In this document: positions 16,603 through 25,549 of the stretch, one piece after another
Numbering within the stretch: the stretch's first letter is position 1
Layout: each line of letters begins with the position of its first letter
Assembly: GCA_963836425.1 (NCBI GenBank)
Contig: CAWIJJ010000016.1
Span: 1-64,000, forward strand
Direction: 5' to 3'
Length of the DNA stretch: 64,000 nucleotides
DNA from: CAWIJJ01 sp963836425
GTDB taxonomy: Bacteria; Acidobacteriota; Terriglobia; Bryobacterales; Bryobacteraceae
The notes under the pieces: model-generated
The model's input: the letters and a program-made list of their open reading frames with translations, nothing else
Told to the model about the DNA's origin: nothing
Database searches by the model: none
Program-made: the position numbers and the translations under genes

Positions 16603-17631
16603 ATGATTTCTATTCGCGAATCAATAGACGAGTTCGAGAAGTTGTATCAGCTTCGGTCCTCCGCCCTGGAGGGGTATACGGCGGCCCTGCGAAACATCGC
16701 CCAGTATGCCATCGAACTCGACGACGGCAGCACCAACACTTTCAAGAGCTCCGTCACGGCGCTGGCGGAGCAGGTGGCCGGCGGCGAAGCCGCAGTAGTC
16801 AACGAGAGCAAATCCACGCTGCGCGGCATACTTCGTAACTATCGCGAAAGAGCGGCGCAATATCTCGGCGGCCTTCATACGGATTTCGCATCCACAGCCC
16901 GGGCGCTCGAGGAGATCATGGAGACCCTGAGCCAAACGGACCTGGATCATGAAGCGAAATTGCGGGTATCGATTCAGAGCCTCCGCGACGCATGCCAGTC
17001 TGTGAAGACCGAGTCGCTGCGGGATGTGGTGCTTGGGGCGACCGAGGCCATCGAACGCGGGTTGGACCAGTTGAGCCGCCAGCACCAGGTCACCGTCGCT
17101 CAATTTCGCATGGAAATCCGCGTGCTTCACAAGCGCATCGATTCGCTCGAAACCACCGCGTCCATTGACGGGATGATGTCGGCCATGTTGACTCGTCGCG
17201 ACGTGGAGGAGCGGCTCGCCGCCAAAGGTGGGGGATCGCTGCTCCTGATCAGAGTCAGTGGGCTACGGCTTGCGGAAACAACCTTTGAACCGGCGGTGGT
17301 CGCCACATTGTCGGCGGCATTTGTGCGGCGGCTGCGCAATACGCTACCTCCCGGGGCGGAGATTGCACGCTGGAGCCGCGAGGAGTTCATCGCCCTGGTT
17401 GGCACGGGCAAGGAGGAAGCTCTGCCCATCGCCAAGTGGATCGCCGAGCATCTCTCCGGACCTTACTCCTGCGTGGCAGATACGCGAACGGTTCATCCTG
17501 CCCTGCAGCTCAGCGTGGGTCTCATCGAGCGGAACGGTGAAAGCGCGACGCAGACGCTCGCCCGGATCGCCGACTTTCTGCACGGAGAAGACCAGGCGGC
17601 TACATCAGCGAAAGCGGGTCCACGTCGATGA
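16603..17631 (+). CDS. Coiled-coil protein with degenerate GGDEF domain
   Basis: This is 342 residues. Residues 1-180 are helical and charged, probably coiled coil (FRMEIRVLHKRIDSLETTAS). Residues 185-330 look like a GGDEF fold: an opening SIDGMMSAMLTRRDVEERL, and a position where an active enzyme has GGDEF that reads WSREEFIALVG. The loss of the two glycines and the acidic pattern argues against diguanylate cyclase activity. It may act as a receptor or scaffold. There is no membrane helix. Its last 32 bases overlap, tail to tail, the end of priA. Confidence 0.72.
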   Translation: MISIRESIDEFEKLYQLRSSALEGYTAALRNIAQYAIELDDGSTNTFKSSVTALAEQVAGGEAAVVNESKSTLRGILRNYRERAAQYLGGLHTDFASTARALEEIMETLSQTDLDHEAKLRVSIQSLRDACQSVKTESLRDVVLGATEAIERGLDQLSRQHQVTVAQFRMEIRVLHKRIDSLETTASIDGMMSAMLTRRDVEERLAAKGGGSLLLIRVSGLRLAETTFEPAVVATLSAAFVRRLRNTLPPGAEIARWSREEFIALVGTGKEEALPIAKWIAEHLSGPYSCVADTRTVHPALQLSVGLIERNGESATQTLARIADFLHGEDQAATSAKAGPRR

Positions 17632-20023
17632 CCAACGCGGTTGCGCCCCACTTCCGATCTACGGCGTAGGCGCGCGTTTCGCGAAGCAGACCGTTTAATA
17701 CTGTGCGATTCACGGATTTGATCAGGAACTGATAGCGATATTCGTTCTTAAGCCGCGGGACCGGCGCTTCTGCGGGCCCGAGCACGCGAACCTGTTCGGG
17801 CGAAGGAATGAGCCGGTGACCCAGTTCCGCACTCATCCGCATCGCCATCTCTTTCTTCTCGGACCGGACCAGCAGATTGGCCATGGCGCTGAACGGCGGA
17901 TAGTGCATCATACGGCGAAAATGCAGCTCCTTTTCGTAGAAGCCGCGGAAATCGTGCTCCGCCGCCAGCCGCACCGCATAGTGATCGGGGTTGATGGTCT
18001 GAATCAGAACGATACCCGGAACGCTGCCGCGGCCGGCGCGCCCGGCAACCTGCGTCAGGAGTTGAAAGGTACGCTCGGCCGCGCGAAAGTCCGGCATTCC
18101 GAGCCCGACGTCGGCCGAGACGACGCCTACCAGCGTGACGTTGGGAATATCGTGGCCCTTGGCGATCATTTGGGTACCTACCAGGATGTCGTAGTTCCCC
18201 TCGCGAAAATCCTGGAGGATGCTCTCGTACTGGCGTTTCCCGGTGACCGTATCGCGATCGAGCCGCGCAATGCGCGCCGCCGGAAACGCGTGGTGCAACT
18301 CCTCCTCGACTTTCTCCGAACCGAGGCCGAGGAAATAGATGTGATCGCTGGCGCACTTGGGGCAGACGGAGGGGATCTTTTCTGCGTATCCGCAGACATG
18401 GCACAGCAGGCGGCGGTCGCGCTTGTGGTGAGTGAGGGTGAGGGAGCAGTTCACGCACTGCACGCGCTCGCCGCAGGACCGGCAGGCGACGAAGCTCGAA
18501 AAACCTCGGCGGTTCAGCAGCACGATCGCCTGTTCGCCCAGATCCAGCCTGGCGGCTAATGCATCCAGCAGTCTGCGGGAAAAGGTGGCCTGCTTGCGGG
18601 TTTCGAGGAATTCCCGGCGCATGTCGATCAGTTCCACACCCGGAAGAGGCCGCTCCTGAATCCGGGAAGGCAGTTCGAGCAGCGTGTATTTCCCGCGTTC
18701 CACGTTGTAGCGGCTCTCGAGGCTCGGCGTGGCCGACCCGAGGACGACGCAAGCGCCGGCAGCGCGGGCCCGAACCACAGCCACGTCGCGGCCGTTGTAC
18801 CGGGGCGTCTCTTCCTGCTTGTAGCTGCCGTCGTGTTCCTCGTCCACCACAATCAGGCCCAGCCGGCGCACCGGAGCGAACACCCCCGACCGCGTCCCCA
18901 CTACCACGGAAGCAGCGCCGGAGCGGATTCGGCGCCACTGTTCGGAGCGCTCCACGTCGGTAAACGCGCTGTGCAGAATGGCTACGCGATCGCCGAAACG
19001 CGAGAAGAACTGGCCGGCCATGGCGGGCGTCAGCGCGATCTCGGGCACCAGAAGCAGCGCGCTCCGTCCCTGTTCCAGCGTCGCTTCGATGGCGTTGAGG
19101 TAAACCTCGGTCTTTCCCGAGCCGGTCACGCCGTGCAGCAGGAAAGCGCGAAACCCGCTGGATTGAATTGCCTCGCGGATCTGGTGGAAGGCCTGCTGCT
19201 GCGCGGGGTTCATTTCGTGCCGAGCGCGAACCGGGCCGGCGGTCATGGCCCCGCTCTCCGGGCGCAACGTCACCAATTGCTTGCGCGCCAGCGACCGGGC
19301 CGCGGCGCTGGCGTTCGGAACCATCGCTTCCAGTTCCCCCAGGTTGTGCGAGCCCGGATGGAGCGCCAGAAAAGCGTGCAGCTCTCGTTCGGGTTTGTTC
19401 AACTTCTTCCCACCCGGCTCCGCGGCGAACTCGACGCGCAGACGTGCCGCGGGTGCACGCAGCGGATCCCGCTCGGTTTGCACCTGCTCGGCCGCGATGA
19501 AGCCTTTCCGTTCGAGCGAGCGGATGACATTGGCGGCAAGCGGAAGCGTCTTGACCAGGTACGCCGCGTTGAGTGGCCTCTTCTCCAGCATCCGCAGGAT
19601 CTGGGCTGCCGGATCGTCCGGCGCAGAGTCGAGCAGCAGTTGGCGCGCCGCATCCCGTCCGGAATCGGTCAGCGACCATACTTTTCCCCGGCGAATTTCC
19701 GAGGCGAGCGGCAGCATCGACCGCAGCACGTCTCCCAAAGGGGCGCAGTAGTAGGCGGCGATCCAGCGGCCCAGGTCCAGCAGTTCCCGGTCCAGCACGG
19801 GCTCGGCATCGAGCAACCGAAGCGCCTCGCGGGTGGCCACGTCGGGCCGCTCGTCATGACAGCGCAGGATCACGCCCGTGAGTTTTCGCGGCCCAAACGG
19901 CACCAGGATCCGGCACCCGGCCTGAACCCGGTGACGCAGCGTTTCCGGAAGCAAGTAGGTAAAGGCCTGATCGAGGGGGACCGGGAGACTCACGTCGCAA
20001 AATTGGTAAGCTCCCTCTGGCAT
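17600..20023 (-). CDS. priA: Primosomal protein N' (replication restart helicase)
   Basis: This is 807 residues. The N-terminal DNA-binding part opens YQFCDVSLPVPLDQAFTYLLP. The helicase core has Walker A GVTGSGKTEVY and DEEH in VVDEEHDGSYKQEE. Zinc-binding cysteines in two clusters sit in the helicase insertion: CRSCGERVQCVNC and CHVCGYAEKIPSVCPKC. The C-terminal helicase lobe includes QVAGRAGRG. PriA reloads the replisome at collapsed forks. The length is a little above the usual 730, mainly in the middle. It is convergent with the GGDEF-like gene. Confidence 0.96.
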   Translation of the reverse strand: MPEGAYQFCDVSLPVPLDQAFTYLLPETLRHRVQAGCRILVPFGPRKLTGVILRCHDERPDVATREALRLLDAEPVLDRELLDLGRWIAAYYCAPLGDVLRSMLPLASEIRRGKVWSLTDSGRDAARQLLLDSAPDDPAAQILRMLEKRPLNAAYLVKTLPLAANVIRSLERKGFIAAEQVQTERDPLRAPAARLRVEFAAEPGGKKLNKPERELHAFLALHPGSHNLGELEAMVPNASAAARSLARKQLVTLRPESGAMTAGPVRARHEMNPAQQQAFHQIREAIQSSGFRAFLLHGVTGSGKTEVYLNAIEATLEQGRSALLLVPEIALTPAMAGQFFSRFGDRVAILHSAFTDVERSEQWRRIRSGAASVVVGTRSGVFAPVRRLGLIVVDEEHDGSYKQEETPRYNGRDVAVVRARAAGACVVLGSATPSLESRYNVERGKYTLLELPSRIQERPLPGVELIDMRREFLETRKQATFSRRLLDALAARLDLGEQAIVLLNRRGFSSFVACRSCGERVQCVNCSLTLTHHKRDRRLLCHVCGYAEKIPSVCPKCASDHIYFLGLGSEKVEEELHHAFPAARIARLDRDTVTGKRQYESILQDFREGNYDILVGTQMIAKGHDIPNVTLVGVVSADVGLGMPDFRAAERTFQLLTQVAGRAGRGSVPGIVLIQTINPDHYAVRLAAEHDFRGFYEKELHFRRMMHYPPFSAMANLLVRSEKKEMAMRMSAELGHRLIPSPEQVRVLGPAEAPVPRLKNEYRYQFLIKSVNRTVLNGLLRETRAYAVDRKWGATALVIDVDPLSLM

Positions 20024-20045
20024 CGAAATCTCAGGATAGCGAATG

Positions 20046-21911
20046 CTAGTCGAGGGCCTGGGGATTGGCCACAGTGGACAGGTCTCCGAGCGGCTCGTGG
20101 AGGTAGCGCTGGCGCATGAGGCGGCGCACGATTTTACCGCTCTGGGTCTTCGGCAACTCGGTCACCACCAGCACTTCGCGGGGGCGGAACGTGGACCCGA
20201 GTACCTGCACCACGGTTCGGCCGACTGCGGCGCCGTCCACAACCGCACCCGGCTTGGGCACCGCAAAGCCCACGATCGCCTCGCCCGTGATTTCGTCCGG
20301 GACCCCGATCACCGCCGCTTCCGCCACACCCGGGTGCTGCAGAATCGCCTCCTCCACCTCGGCCGGGCCCACTTTGCGTCCGGCCACATTCATGGATTCG
20401 TCGGCCCTCCCGTGCAGGAACCAGTGCCCGTCTTCGTCCACACTGGCCCAGTCGCCGTGATACCAAATGCCCGGGAAGCGCGACCAGTAGGTATCGAGGT
20501 AGCGTTGCGGGTCGCCCCAGATGCCGCGCGTCATGGAGGGTGCCGGTTTGGAACAAACCAGGTAGCCTTTCCGGCCGCGCACCGGCGTGCCGGTTTCGTC
20601 CACCACCTCGGTGGCCATGCCTGGAGCGGGAGCGCCCAGACTGCAGGGCTTGAGCGGCTGGACAGGCAGCGGGAACAGGAAACACCCGACGATTTCGGTT
20701 CCGCCGGAAATGTTGATGATCGGGCAGCGGCGGCGGCCTACACGCTCGAAGAACCACATCCACGAGCCTTCGTCCCACGGCTCGCCGGTGGAGCCGAGCA
20801 GCCGCAGGTCCGCCATGGGCGGAAGCTCACCCGCAGTCCTTTGAAGAAGGCGTATAGCCGTGGGGGACACTCCGAAAGTCGTGATCCGGTGCCGGTTGAT
20901 CATCTCCCACAGGCGCCCCGGCCCCGGGTAGTCGGGCGCGCCATCGTAGAAGAAAATCGTGCCGCCGAACAGGTGATTGCCGAGGATGCTCCACGGGCCC
21001 ATCATCCAGCCGATGTCGGACAGCCAGAAGAAGCGGTCTGATGGCTTGTGATCGAAGCCGAGCCAGATTTCCTTCCCCATCTGCGCCAGGCAACCGGCGT
21101 GGGTGTGCACGGTGCCCTTGGGCTTGCCGGTGGTTCCAGAGGTGTAGAGCAGGAAAGCGCGCGCCTCGGAATCGAGTGCGGCCGTCTCCGCGGTCTCGGA
21201 AGCGCCGTCCAGAAATGCGTTCCACAAGATGCGGCCTTGGCCGGAGACCTGCGGTTCGTCTCCCGTGCGGTAGGGAATCACCACCGTAAGCTCGAGCCGG
21301 TCCGGCATCTTCTCGAGCAGCGGCACCGGCCTGCCCCGGCGCACAAGCTTCTCCGCGGTGAAGAGAAGCCGCGCCCCCGAGTCCTCGATCCGGCTGGCGA
21401 TGGCCCCCGGGCCGAACCCGGCGAAAATGGGCACTACCGTCAGGCCTGCCTTGAAGCATCCGTACAGCACAGGCAGGATCTCCGGGATCATGGGCAGGCA
21501 CAGCGCCACGCGGTCGCCGGCCTGCAATCCATACCGCTTCAACGCATTGGCCGTGCGGTTGGCTTCGTTCCGCAATCTTCGGAAGGTGATGGAGCGGGTG
21601 GCGCCTTCCTCGCCTTCCCAGATGCACGCCGTGGCGCCCGACTCCGCCCAGCGGTCCAGGCAATTGTGCGCAATATTCAATTTTCCATCTACGAACCACT
21701 GCGTCCATTCCGGACCGCGGGAATCGTCCAGAACGCGGCTGTAAGGCTGAAACCACTCCACGCGCATCTCGCGGACGATTTCGTCCCAGAACCTTTCCGG
21801 CTCGCGGACGGAAAAGCGCAGGAATTCCTCTCGTTCCTGGAACCCGAGGCGCTCCATGAAACGCCAAACGTTGGTGGACCGGATGTACTCTTCCGAAGGC
21901 TGCCAGATCAA
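20046..21911 (-). CDS. Acetyl-CoA-synthetase-like AMP-forming acyl-CoA ligase
   Basis: This is 621 residues of the ANL superfamily. The acetyl-CoA synthetase type N-terminal region (FWDEIVREMRVEWFQPYSRVLD) is present. The P-loop is YTSGTTGKPKGT, the A5-type motif is NISGGTEIVG, and the hinge region is YHGDWASVDEDGHWFLHGRADE. The C-terminal catalytic Lys is in TQSGKIVRRLMR. It activates a short carboxylate with ATP to an acyl-AMP and then the CoA thioester. The exact substrate (acetate, propionate or another acid) cannot be read with certainty. It stands between priA and ligD on the same strand with short gaps. Confidence 0.87.
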   Translation of the reverse strand: MIWQPSEEYIRSTNVWRFMERLGFQEREEFLRFSVREPERFWDEIVREMRVEWFQPYSRVLDDSRGPEWTQWFVDGKLNIAHNCLDRWAESGATACIWEGEEGATRSITFRRLRNEANRTANALKRYGLQAGDRVALCLPMIPEILPVLYGCFKAGLTVVPIFAGFGPGAIASRIEDSGARLLFTAEKLVRRGRPVPLLEKMPDRLELTVVIPYRTGDEPQVSGQGRILWNAFLDGASETAETAALDSEARAFLLYTSGTTGKPKGTVHTHAGCLAQMGKEIWLGFDHKPSDRFFWLSDIGWMMGPWSILGNHLFGGTIFFYDGAPDYPGPGRLWEMINRHRITTFGVSPTAIRLLQRTAGELPPMADLRLLGSTGEPWDEGSWMWFFERVGRRRCPIINISGGTEIVGCFLFPLPVQPLKPCSLGAPAPGMATEVVDETGTPVRGRKGYLVCSKPAPSMTRGIWGDPQRYLDTYWSRFPGIWYHGDWASVDEDGHWFLHGRADESMNVAGRKVGPAEVEEAILQHPGVAEAAVIGVPDEITGEAIVGFAVPKPGAVVDGAAVGRTVVQVLGSTFRPREVLVVTELPKTQSGKIVRRLMRQRYLHEPLGDLSTVANPQALD

Positions 21912-21941
21912 GCGTAGGGTAGGGTAGCACGGCGGGGGCCG

Positions 21942-23816
21942 TCAGCGAAGCAGGCCGCCCAGCTTTTCGAGCGCCCCCTCGATGCGCTGCGGACGCGAGA
22001 GCACAGGTTCGAAAATGTCGCCCTTCTTCGCGAAGCGCTCCACCGCATTAGCGATGGTGAACTGGCTCGGGTGAAGCCCCCGCTTCACTTCGCTCCATTC
22101 GAGCGGAGTGGCCACCGGCGCACCGGCATACGCGCGAAGCACGTAGGGCGCGGCAATAGTTTTGGATTTGCCGATTTGCAGATAGTCAAAATAGACGCGG
22201 TTGCGCTGGCGCTTGGCCACAGACCGGGGCGTTGTGAACATTTCGGGCTTTTCGCCAATTGCCAGGCGTGCGATCAGCTCAGCGAAAGTGCGCGCTTCCT
22301 CGTAGCTGTAAACCGGCTCGATCGGAATGTAGATGTGCAGCCCGTCGCCGCCGGTCGTTTTCGGGTAGCCCGCCAGGCCGATGCGGTCGAGGAAGCGCTT
22401 CACCAGGAGCGCCGCGTCCACGATCATGTCGAAGGGGCACTCCTGCGGATCGAGATCGATGAGGATGAAGTCAGGGTTGTCCAGGTTGGGCGAGCGGCTC
22501 ATCCAGGGGTTGTGATCGATGCAGCCCAGGTTTACCAGGTACAGCAGGCTGGCTCGATCTTCCGCGAAAACGTAGCGGATGGGGCGGCCGACGTGTTCGG
22601 AATCGATCATTTCGGTCCGCAGCCAGGGCGCGAAGGCTTCGGTCGTATTCTTCTGGAAGAAGAACTCCTGCTTGATCCCGTTGGGATATCGCTTGAGCGA
22701 GAGCGGGCGGTCCTTGAGGTGCGGCAGAATCAGGCCGGAGACCGCATCGTAGTAATTGAGCACCTGGCCCTTCGTGTATCCCTCGTCGGGATAGTAGATT
22801 TTCTTGAGATTGGTGAACTTGAGGGTATGGCCGTCGATCTGGAGCGTGGCCTCCTTGGCCGATTCGGCGACCAGTTCGGCTGCGGACACAGCGGATTCGC
22901 GCGAGACACTTGCGGCGGTCACGTCCTGGCGCAGGCCGAGGTAGACCGGCGCACGCAGGCGGTTATCCTGCGTCCAATTCGCAAACTTCACCTGGCACAC
23001 CAGTTCGGGCTTGACCCACGTCATGCCGCGGTCCGGTTTGGGCCGCACGGCGAACGGGCATTTGGATGTAATCAGCGGCTCCATGCGGCTGTGAAGGGCG
23101 GCCAGCGTTTTCTGGTCGAAGCCTGTGCCGGCGTTGCCCACCCAGCGCAGCTTGCCGTTCTCATACATCCCGAGGACCAGGGCGCCGAAATAATCGCGAT
23201 CGCCCTGCGGCTGGGTGAAGCCGCCGATTACAAACTCCTGCTCGTTGACGATCTTGATCTTGAGCCACTCGCGGCTGCGGCGGGATTCGTAGCAACTGTT
23301 GGCATGTTTGGCCACCACTCCTTCCAGACCGTTTTCGCGCGCGGCATCGAGCATCTCTTCGCCCGCCCCGGGGAATGCCGCCGAAAGCCGGACTGTCGCG
23401 TTGGGAGTAAGAACCTGTTCGAGTACCCGACGCCGTTCGGACAGCGCCACGTTGCGCAAGTCGTAACTATCGAGGTAAATCAGGTCGAAGACGAAGTACA
23501 CAACCGGGGTGGACCGGACCAGGTGGGCAACGGAATTCGGATCGGTGTTGGCGATGCGAGGCTGGATCAGGTGGAATCGCGAGACGCCTTTCTCGTCGAG
23601 AACCGCGATTTCGCCGTCGAGCACCGCCTGTCGGGCCGCGAGCTGGTGATGGATCACCGCCAGTTCCGGGTACTGCCGCTCGCAACGCAGGCCGCTGCGG
23701 GATTGCAGCCGGACCTCCTCGTTTTCGATGAAAGCGAGCGCCCGCACGCCGTCCCATTTGACCTCGAACAGCCATGTGTCGCCCCGCGGCGGATGGTCGG
23801 CCAGGGTGGCTTTCAT
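21942..23816 (-). CDS. ligD: LigD ligase and polymerase domains (C-terminal part of split ligD)
   Basis: This is 624 residues from ATG 23816. The ATP-dependent ligase domain (1-300) has its nucleotidyl Lys in EVKWDGVRA and ends with the OB part (VKFANWTQDNRLRAPVYLG). The archaeo-eukaryotic-primase-like polymerase domain (335-620) follows, with LIDLDPQECPFD carrying the metal-binding Asps and TGGDGLHIYIP. The order is the Pseudomonas type. The frame is open upstream of the ATG (...IAFENLKGARPADIPEALEP) up to an A9 tract. One more A would fuse it to the phosphoesterase domain gene just upstream, so this is very likely the rest of one LigD. Confidence 0.9.
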   Translation of the reverse strand: MKATLADHPPRGDTWLFEVKWDGVRALAFIENEEVRLQSRSGLRCERQYPELAVIHHQLAARQAVLDGEIAVLDEKGVSRFHLIQPRIANTDPNSVAHLVRSTPVVYFVFDLIYLDSYDLRNVALSERRRVLEQVLTPNATVRLSAAFPGAGEEMLDAARENGLEGVVAKHANSCYESRRSREWLKIKIVNEQEFVIGGFTQPQGDRDYFGALVLGMYENGKLRWVGNAGTGFDQKTLAALHSRMEPLITSKCPFAVRPKPDRGMTWVKPELVCQVKFANWTQDNRLRAPVYLGLRQDVTAASVSRESAVSAAELVAESAKEATLQIDGHTLKFTNLKKIYYPDEGYTKGQVLNYYDAVSGLILPHLKDRPLSLKRYPNGIKQEFFFQKNTTEAFAPWLRTEMIDSEHVGRPIRYVFAEDRASLLYLVNLGCIDHNPWMSRSPNLDNPDFILIDLDPQECPFDMIVDAALLVKRFLDRIGLAGYPKTTGGDGLHIYIPIEPVYSYEEARTFAELIARLAIGEKPEMFTTPRSVAKRQRNRVYFDYLQIGKSKTIAAPYVLRAYAGAPVATPLEWSEVKRGLHPSQFTIANAVERFAKKGDIFEPVLSRPQRIEGALEKLGGLLR

Positions 23817-23857
23817 GGGCTCGAGCGCTTCCGGGATGTCAGCCGGCCGGGCGCCCT

Positions 23858-24574
23858 TCAGGTTTTCGAACGCGATTGAAGTTTTTTTTTAGGGGCGGTT
23901 TTCGAAGCGGCTGTTTTGGCCGGCGACTTGGCGGTGGTCCGGGCCGGGCGGCTGCTCTTCCAGACGCGGTCCGAGGCGCCCGCCGTCTTGCGCTTGCTTC
24001 GCCGCGCCGGCAGATTCTGCGCGATCTCCTGCTGCGTCCGCCCGGAGAGCACGCTCCAGGCGTGCTCCTCCACATCCCAGCCTTCCACGGCGAACTGGTC
24101 GCGTTTCTTAATCAGCAGCCATTCGTTTCCCTTGCCCCGGTTTTTCATGTGCACGATCGCGAAGTCGCCCTGGAGCTTCTCGCCATGCAGGCGGAACTTG
24201 AGGTCGCCGCGCGCCATCTGGTCGAGCGCGGGCATATCGCCGAGCAATTCGAAAGTGCCGCGGTCCCACAGCATCACGCTGCCGGCGCCGTAATTGCCGG
24301 CAGGGATGTTGCCTTCGAACTCGCCGTAATCGAACGGATGGTCTTCCACATGGGCGGCGAGGTGCTTGACGGTGGGGTCGAGCGAAGGGCCCTTCGGAAC
24401 GGCCCAGGATTTCAGGACGCCGTCGATCTCCAGCCGGAAGTCGTAGTGGAGGCGCGTGGCGTCGTGCCGCTGCACGCAAAAGAAATTCGCACCCGGTTTG
24501 CTCTTGTTCTTTCCCGGGCGCGGCTCCGGCGTCTTCTCGAACGTTCGTTTGGCAGCGTACTCTTCGAGAGGCAT
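23858..24574 (-). CDS. ligD: LigD 3'-phosphoesterase domain (N-terminal part of split ligD)
   Basis: This is 238 residues. The phosphoesterase core spans residues 25-150: FFCVQRHDATRLHYDFRLE with its His/Asp metal ligands, then SWAVPKGPS, GNYGAGSVMLWDRGTFE and GKGNEWLLIKKRD. It trims 3' ribonucleotides and phosphates at breaks before ligation. The last 45 residues are a Lys/Ala linker ending KTAPKKK, after which the frame runs out because the A9 tract shifts it. The enzyme could act as a separate chain. It is divergent from ku, 83 bp away. Confidence 0.88.
   Translation of the reverse strand: MPLEEYAAKRTFEKTPEPRPGKNKSKPGANFFCVQRHDATRLHYDFRLEIDGVLKSWAVPKGPSLDPTVKHLAAHVEDHPFDYGEFEGNIPAGNYGAGSVMLWDRGTFELLGDMPALDQMARGDLKFRLHGEKLQGDFAIVHMKNRGKGNEWLLIKKRDQFAVEGWDVEEHAWSVLSGRTQQEIAQNLPARRSKRKTAGASDRVWKSSRPARTTAKSPAKTAASKTAPKKKLQSRSKT
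23882..23890 (-). repeat. A9 (T9 on + strand) homopolymer at the ligD domain junction
   Basis: Nine T on the + strand read as AAAAAAAAA in the ligD message, exactly where the reading shifts from the phosphoesterase frame to the ligase frame. One extra A restores KTAPKKKTSIAFENLKG. Runs of this length are known sites of polymerase slippage. Confidence 0.8.
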
Positions 24575-24657
24575 AACTCCCTTTACATCCTAACATTTAC
24601 AAGCGGCGCGCCTTTGTAGTATGGTGAAACCGAAGCGTCACGTGAGAGGGTGATCGT

Positions 24658-25521
24658 ATGGCATCGAGCGTTTGGAAGGGGCACCTCACATTCGGACTGG
24701 TTTCGTTTCCGATCCGGCTTTTCAGCGCGGCCCGGAGCGAGACCGTCAGTTTCAACCTTTTGCACAAGGACGACCATTCCCGCATCAAGCAGATCACCTT
24801 CTGCCAGAAGGAAGACAAACCTGTCCCCCGCACCGACCTGGTGAAGGGGTACGAGTACGAAAAAGACCACTACGTCGTCATCGACGAAGAGGACATCAAG
24901 AAGGTGGCGCCCAAGACGGCGCGCGTGATGGAGATTCTGGAGTTCGTCAAGGCGGACCAGGTGGACCCGATCTACCTGGAGAGCTCCTACTATGTTGCGC
25001 CGGACGAGGGGGGCGAGAAGCCGTACGCCCTGCTGTTTCAGGCTCTGCGGGAATCGGAGTATTACGCCCTCGCCAAGGTAGCGATGCACAACCGGGAGCA
25101 CATCATCATCCTCCGCCCCGGCTCCAAAGGCATTCTTTCGCACACCATGTACTTCCAGGATGAGATCCGCCAGGTGGAGGAATTCCGCACCGACACCAGC
25201 CTGGTGAAGGACAAGGAACTGGCCATGGCGAAGATGCTGATCTCCTCGCTCGAGGCGGAATTCGAGCCGCAGAAGTATCACGATGAATACCGCGAGAACC
25301 TACAGAAGATGATCGAGGACAAGATCGAGGGCAAGAAGGTTGTGGCGGCGCCCACCGAGCACGTGGCCCCGGTCATCGACATCATGGAGGCTTTGAAGCG
25401 CAGCCTGGCCGAAAAGCGCAAGCCGGCCCAAGCCGCGACGGCAGCGGCTGCCGCGGAGCAGGACGAACTGCCTCTCGAGTCCGCGCCCAAGAAACGCGCC
25501 CGCAAGAGCAAGGTGGGATAG
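24658..25521 (+). CDS. ku: Ku homodimeric DNA-end-binding protein
   Basis: This is 287 residues. It has the bacterial Ku core: MASSVWKGHLTFGLVSFPIRLF, then YVVIDEEDIKKVAPKTARVMEI (in two parts), then ESSYYVAPDEGGEKPYALL. The C-terminus is a Lys/Ala-rich tail (RSLAEKRKPAQAATAAAAAEQ, KKRARKSKVG) that binds DNA and recruits LigD. A weak -35/-10 pair (TTTACA 24596, TAGTAT 24617, 15 bp apart) and an AGAGGGTG ribosome site precede the ATG. With ligD it forms a two-component end-joining system. Confidence 0.95.
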   Translation: MASSVWKGHLTFGLVSFPIRLFSAARSETVSFNLLHKDDHSRIKQITFCQKEDKPVPRTDLVKGYEYEKDHYVVIDEEDIKKVAPKTARVMEILEFVKADQVDPIYLESSYYVAPDEGGEKPYALLFQALRESEYYALAKVAMHNREHIIILRPGSKGILSHTMYFQDEIRQVEEFRTDTSLVKDKELAMAKMLISSLEAEFEPQKYHDEYRENLQKMIEDKIEGKKVVAAPTEHVAPVIDIMEALKRSLAEKRKPAQAATAAAAAEQDELPLESAPKKRARKSKVG

Positions 25522-25531
25522 CGGGCGCGCA

Positions 25532-25547
25532 CGGGTCTCGAGACCCG
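25532..25547. terminator. Perfect palindrome between convergent ku and flavoprotein genes
   Basis: CGGGTCTCGAGACCCG is a perfect 16-bp palindrome in the 28-bp gap between two convergent stops, followed by a second partial hairpin. There is no T run, so it is either a bidirectional stem-loop terminator or a copy of a dispersed palindromic repeat. Confidence 0.45.
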
Positions 25548-25549
25548 GC

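Noticed and set aside
18833..20119. Long + strand open frame of 428 residues
   Set aside because: It lies antisense to priA, which has complete helicase and zinc motifs. High GC creates such shadows.
23882..23890. T9 tract as a Rho-independent terminator
   Set aside because: There is no stem-loop before it on the + strand, and it lies inside ligD coding sequence on the minus strand.
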